From positions 1 through 17,973 of the forward strand of contig JBDLID010000059.1 of the NCBI GenBank assembly GCA_039715055.1: a stretch of 17,973 nt of DNA. The letters run 5' to 3'. Below the pieces are notes generated by a model. The model was not told the DNA's origin and did not search any database. It saw only the letters and a program-made list of their open reading frames with translations. The position numbers and the translations under genes are program-made. This document shows positions 15,037 to 17,973 of the stretch, in pieces. Numbering within the stretch: position 1 is the first letter of the stretch; the number at the start of each line of letters is the position of its first letter. The DNA is from JBDLID01 sp039715055. GTDB taxonomy: Bacteria > Desulfobacterota > Desulfobulbia > Desulfobulbales > Desulfocapsaceae.

Positions 15037-15406
15037 ATTTTAACCAGAATTTTCAAGGTGGCCTGTAAAGCTTTCAAGCTTTTCGCTACGATCCTGATGA
15101 AAAATCCGAGCTAAGCTCAAACTTAACCCGGTGGGTAAAAAATACCCGGTCGGATGGAGACATGGGTAAAAATTTTTCAAATAAGTGTTGCAAGGCCAGG
15201 AGGGACGAAAATGGCCTGAATAATTAGTTTATACAATTACAGGTAGTTGGGTGTAAATAGCCATTCTGGCATCATCCTTGAAACAACAAGGGCAAAATGA
15301 AACACGACGACTTCATTTTTTCTTCCCCTCCCATACGCCCGCTTGAATAGGTCAAGCGGGCGTTTTTTTTTAAACTCCGTTCCCGATCCCTGCATCAACC
15401 AGCCCC
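15037..15406 (+). other. Untranslated hairpin-rich region (3' UTR or structured RNA candidate)
   Basis: A 370-bp gap between convergent genes. Short inverted repeats follow one another: AAAGCTT/AAGCTTT (15067-15082), GGGTA/TACCC with a five-A loop (15133-15147), AGGCCA/TGGCCT (15193-15198, 15212-15217; loop with GGAGGGA), GCCA/TGGC (15260-15270), CCTTG/CAAGG (15276-15291) and AAAATGAA/TTCATTTT (15294-15319), then the strong terminator. Short ORFs exist (17 codons from 15297, with AAGGG five bases ahead), but none has family support. No match to tmRNA, RNase P RNA or SRP RNA consensus was recognised. Confidence 0.5.
15336..15371 (+). terminator. Strong Rho-independent terminator
   Basis: A perfect 11-bp GC-rich stem, CGCCCGCTTGA (15336-15346) with TCAAGCGGGCG (15352-15362), closes an ATAGG loop and is followed directly by nine T. 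No T-tract exists on the other strand, so it acts on plus-strand transcripts only. It ends either the Ggt-like mRNA (300 bases after its stop) or a separate small RNA. Confidence 0.92.
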
Positions 15407-16588
15407 TTATTGATCATGCCTGGTCATCACCTTGATAAAATTCTCAACAAGCAGGGGGTTGAATTTGGACCCCTTTCCACTTCTTAGCGTATTAAAAACA
15501 ATTTCAGAAGAAGAGGCTCGATGATAGCATCTCCGGCTGCGCATGGCATCGAAGACATCAGCGATGGTAACCATCTGGCTGACAATATGGGTCTTCCAGT
15601 TGCTGCCAAGGTTGGGGTAACCTCCTTTGCCGTCGTAATCGATATGGTGCTCAAGGGCAACCAGGGGTGCAAGTATGGGAATATTTTCAAGGGTTGTTAC
15701 ATAATGGGCACCCTTGGTCGAGTGACCATTGATGACTTTTCTTTCGTTTTCATCGAGTTTTCCGGCCTTGTTGAGAATTTCATCCGGGATGAATGTTTTG
15801 CCGATGTCATGGAGAGTGGCAACGATACCGATGTCGTAGAGGTGTCGCCCCCTGAACCCCAGTGATTCTGCCTGGGCAAGGGTAAGTATGCACACATTGA
15901 CCACATGGGTGAAAGTGTATTCGTTTTCATCCTTGAGGGTGGCAAGCATTGAAAGCGGCGACAGGTTCTCAGAAAAACAGTTAACAAACGATGCGATGAC
16001 CTTCTGTACACCGCGAAGATCACAGCTGGAGTTTTTCTGAATGGAAAAATAGAGCTCTTCCAGCAGCACTGTCTGCTCGTTCGAGAGGAGCTGCAGCTTG
16101 TTAAAGATTTCCTGCCCCTTGTCACTGAGTGTTGTCACTGCTGCAGCGTTTACTTTACCAGTTTGGTCTTTAAGGTTCAGGTTGCCGTAGACAATTGAGT
16201 CGCTGCCTTTTGATATTTTGTCTCCCGGCGAGGCGAGATCGGCGAGAAGAAGGGTGAGGTCTTTTTTCTTAAGACCTGATTTAAAGGCAAGGTGGCTGAT
16301 CCCTTTTTGCTTGAGTATGGTGATGAGAAGACCAAAGTGCTTGGCCTCTTCCGCTCTGATCGCCTTATTGTTGATGACGAGATCATCATCAATCACCATC
16401 AGAATGAGTTCACCTCTGCCCCTGAGGATTTTGCTGAGGTCACCATAGGCACTGTTTGTCATCTCAATTACGCTGTCATGACGTGGGCCAAGCAGTCTCG
16501 AGTTGGTGACAATGGTGCGCAGTTGAAAGAGAAAATTATGAATCGTCTTTTGCAGGGCGTCAGCCTTCCGTCTTCGTCGTCGTCTCAT
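15407..16588 (-). CDS. HD-GYP domain protein (cyclic-di-GMP phosphodiesterase-like)
   Basis: HD-GYP proteins hydrolyse cyclic-di-GMP with a two- or three-metal site. This one has 393 residues: a basic start (six Arg in a row at 2-7), an N-terminal domain of unknown type (about 15-180), and the HD-GYP domain (about 215-390). Ligand residues are present: H228 (YTFTHVVN), H260-D261 with K264 (LHDIGK), H289, H314-H315 and D344 (TIADVFDAM). The GYP segment reads HHIDYDGKGGYP, one residue longer than the usual HHxxxDGxGYP, and the following GLxGxxI stretch is replaced. No membrane segment, signal peptide or receiver domain is recognisable. Its ATG overlaps the stop of the upstream HEAT-like gene by 4 bp, so translation is probably coupled. 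Activity is likely from the intact ligands, but the variant loop makes specificity uncertain. Confidence 0.88.
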   Translation of the reverse strand: MRRRRRRKADALQKTIHNFLFQLRTIVTNSRLLGPRHDSVIEMTNSAYGDLSKILRGRGELILMVIDDDLVINNKAIRAEEAKHFGLLITILKQKGISHLAFKSGLKKKDLTLLLADLASPGDKISKGSDSIVYGNLNLKDQTGKVNAAAVTTLSDKGQEIFNKLQLLSNEQTVLLEELYFSIQKNSSCDLRGVQKVIASFVNCFSENLSPLSMLATLKDENEYTFTHVVNVCILTLAQAESLGFRGRHLYDIGIVATLHDIGKTFIPDEILNKAGKLDENERKVINGHSTKGAHYVTTLENIPILAPLVALEHHIDYDGKGGYPNLGSNWKTHIVSQMVTIADVFDAMRSRRCYHRASSSEIVFNTLRSGKGSKFNPLLVENFIKVMTRHDQ

Positions 16589-17973
16589 GATCTGTGAAAA
16601 CCCTGTTCATTTGAAGACAGCAGTTGGCTGCATATTTTACGGGTATCCTGGTCCGTCATTTTCAGACCGTAGCTGAGCAGCGCTTTACGCTGTTGCGGAT
16701 GATATCCCTTGAGCGAATAGAAGAGGGTTCTTTTCATCTGGAGGAGACGGTTTGGAAACAGGGGCCAATGACTCTGTGCAAGTTTGGTGAGCGATGACAG
16801 AGCGCGTTTATCACCGAAGCGGCCCAGGGCTAAAATCAGTTTGATATTGCGGTCAAAGCTTGATTCCTGGAGAAATTTGAATTCAAGCAATTTGAGCAGA
16901 TCGGTTGTGAGGTCTGTAAGGACATATCTGCTGCAGGCATCAATCCCCTGGTCAACAGGGTGGGAATTATCACTGTGCAGCATATCGCGAATCTTCTGTA
17001 TGGCAGCCTGGTCCTTTAGGGGAAGGAGCAGGTCGAGGGTACCATTGACAACCGATTGGTCGTCGTGATTCAGCAGAGGCCTGAGCAGAGGCGCGGCGCC
17101 GCCTACGCCGAGATGACTGATAAGGACGAGCAGTTTCTTAACCTTTGCCGCGTTGGCAGAGGGGATTGCTTTGAGGGTTGCGGTAAGGGCTTCGATACGA
17201 TAGCTCTCAAAGACTTTCAGCAGCGGGCTCTTCTCTGTGATTTCCTGCTGCATGGCAAGGAGGTTGAGGAGTTGATCGTGTGCGGCAGGTCCCAGAGTGA
17301 TCAGAAAATCGCACAGTTCTGTTTGCTGTTTTGCACCGACTTCATCGAGTGTTGTCACAATGCAGTCAAGAAAATCTGCATCCTTCATTTCATCCACAAA
17401 ATTCTGAGCCAGGCTGCGGATCTCTTCGGATTCAGCCTCTTTTGTATGGCTGATAAAGGCTGTGTGGATCGTCTGCAGAAGAAGAGTCTCTCCTCTTTCG
17501 GGAAGTTCGTAAGCAAAATCCATTACCTTGTTGGCGAGATCTTCATATTCCGGGGCATTTTGGGTCTGATCCATGAAAATCAGGTTAACCCGGATGATCT
17601 GTTTTTCAAGATAGGGCTCTTCCATTGTGGCCAGATAGTGCTCCAATGGGAACCCGGGCACAGATTGACGAGCTTTGTGATCTCCGGCGGAGAGATGGTT
17701 CAGTGTGTCCTTGTACTCTTTACTGACAGGTGCGGCCGCACCACTTTCTTTAAGGAGAATGTCAAGGTCCTGCCTGGGCAGAGGAGTCGCCCGGCTGACC
17801 TCAGGAGGAGAGAGGCTGGCCAGTCTGGTCAAAAGAGAAATCAGGCTTTGCGAGACAGCTCCCTTTCCACCTTGAGCATGAGTGACAAGGCTTTCAAGAA
17901 GTTCCTTTGAAAACCCCCTGAGAAAGAGCTCTGGCCGGCTGCCTTCCAGTCGTTGATCAATCTTTTCAATGGT
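16585..17973 (-). CDS. HEAT-like repeat protein (5' end cut by window edge)
   Basis: The frame is open through the right edge: 462 residues are visible, beginning TIEKIDQRLEG, and the real start lies outside. A TTG at 17830-17832 could mimic a start but falls inside an uninterrupted frame. The sequence is almost entirely amphipathic helices. The stretch from about residue 265 to the C-terminus has HEAT-like pairs, for example LLVLISHLGVGGAAPLLRPL, GRFGDKRALSSLTKLAQ and the DDQSVVNGTLDLLLPLKD segment. Such alpha-solenoids bind proteins and have no catalysis of their own. Its stop overlaps the HD-GYP start by 4 bp (TCAT on the plus strand at 16585-16588), which points to a functional pair. No signal peptide can be judged because the start is missing. 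The repeat class is by pattern recognition. Confidence 0.75.
   Translation of the reverse strand, partial: TIEKIDQRLEGSRPELFLRGFSKELLESLVTHAQGGKGAVSQSLISLLTRLASLSPPEVSRATPLPRQDLDILLKESGAAAPVSKEYKDTLNHLSAGDHKARQSVPGFPLEHYLATMEEPYLEKQIIRVNLIFMDQTQNAPEYEDLANKVMDFAYELPERGETLLLQTIHTAFISHTKEAESEEIRSLAQNFVDEMKDADFLDCIVTTLDEVGAKQQTELCDFLITLGPAAHDQLLNLLAMQQEITEKSPLLKVFESYRIEALTATLKAIPSANAAKVKKLLVLISHLGVGGAAPLLRPLLNHDDQSVVNGTLDLLLPLKDQAAIQKIRDMLHSDNSHPVDQGIDACSRYVLTDLTTDLLKLLEFKFLQESSFDRNIKLILALGRFGDKRALSSLTKLAQSHWPLFPNRLLQMKRTLFYSLKGYHPQQRKALLSYGLKMTDQDTRKICSQLLSSNEQGFHRS

Noticed and set aside
15053..15064. CAAGGTGGCCT shared with the MORN leader near 8902-8912
   Set aside because: Exact 11-mers are expected to recur by chance many times in 18 kb, and the flanks differ.
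17056..17910. Plus-strand open frame (284 codons) opposite the HEAT-like gene
   Set aside because: Low-quality Cys/Phe-rich translation lying across a better minus-strand frame that shows helical repeats and a coupled stop-start with the HD-GYP gene.

Overview
The window reads as a chromosomal segment of a mid-GC Gram-negative bacterium, most likely Desulfobacterota (a Desulfobulbales-like deltaproteobacterium). This rests on gene content: a CHAD protein next to an orphan ParA, an HD-GYP protein next to a HEAT-like protein, a two-domain Gate membrane protein and ArgJ. The taxonomic call is inference. No tRNA, rRNA, CRISPR array, insertion sequence or phage gene was seen, and no block of foreign base composition stands out by eye.

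Layout. (1) 1-2039, minus strand: a cardiolipin synthase followed 10 bp later by a YfcE/MJ0936-type metallophosphoesterase cut by the left window edge. (2) 2040-2383: an AT-rich divergent intergenic region with an unusual hairpin carrying T-tracts on both strands. (3) 2384-3598, plus: argJ with its own terminator. (4) 3666-8506, plus: five closely spaced genes, probably one operon. They encode a degenerate CYTH/CHAD polyphosphate-binding-type protein, a ParA-like ATPase, a 63-residue four-cysteine protein, a Gate-family membrane protein and AvtA (valine-pyruvate aminotransferase). (5) 8507-8926: an AT-rich gap with a weak terminator and a perfect TATAAT. (6) 8927-15036, plus: a secreted protein of about 20 MORN repeats, a DUF4177-like protein, an M20 amidohydrolase, a GCS2/YbdK-type carboxylate-amine ligase and a cytoplasmic-looking gamma-glutamyltransferase-family Ntn hydrolase. 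(7) 15037-15406: an untranslated region full of small hairpins that ends in a very strong plus-strand terminator. (8) 15407-17973, minus: a HEAT-like protein cut by the right edge, overlapping by 4 bp an HD-GYP phosphodiesterase-like protein.

How the genes may work together. The CHAD-ParA pair suggests that polyphosphate bodies are positioned or segregated by a ParA-type ATPase; this is a hypothesis. The M20, GCS2 and Ggt-like genes encode one enzyme that makes amide bonds and two that break them, which suggests metabolism of an unidentified small gamma-glutamyl-like or N-acyl compound. The HEAT/HD-GYP pair suggests a cyclic-di-GMP output whose partner is encoded upstream. The cls-phosphoesterase pair and argJ are ordinary housekeeping genes.

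The least explained items are the structured 15037-15370 region, the double-faced hairpin at 2107-2144, the CHAD-ParA module and the amide-bond cluster behind the MORN protein.
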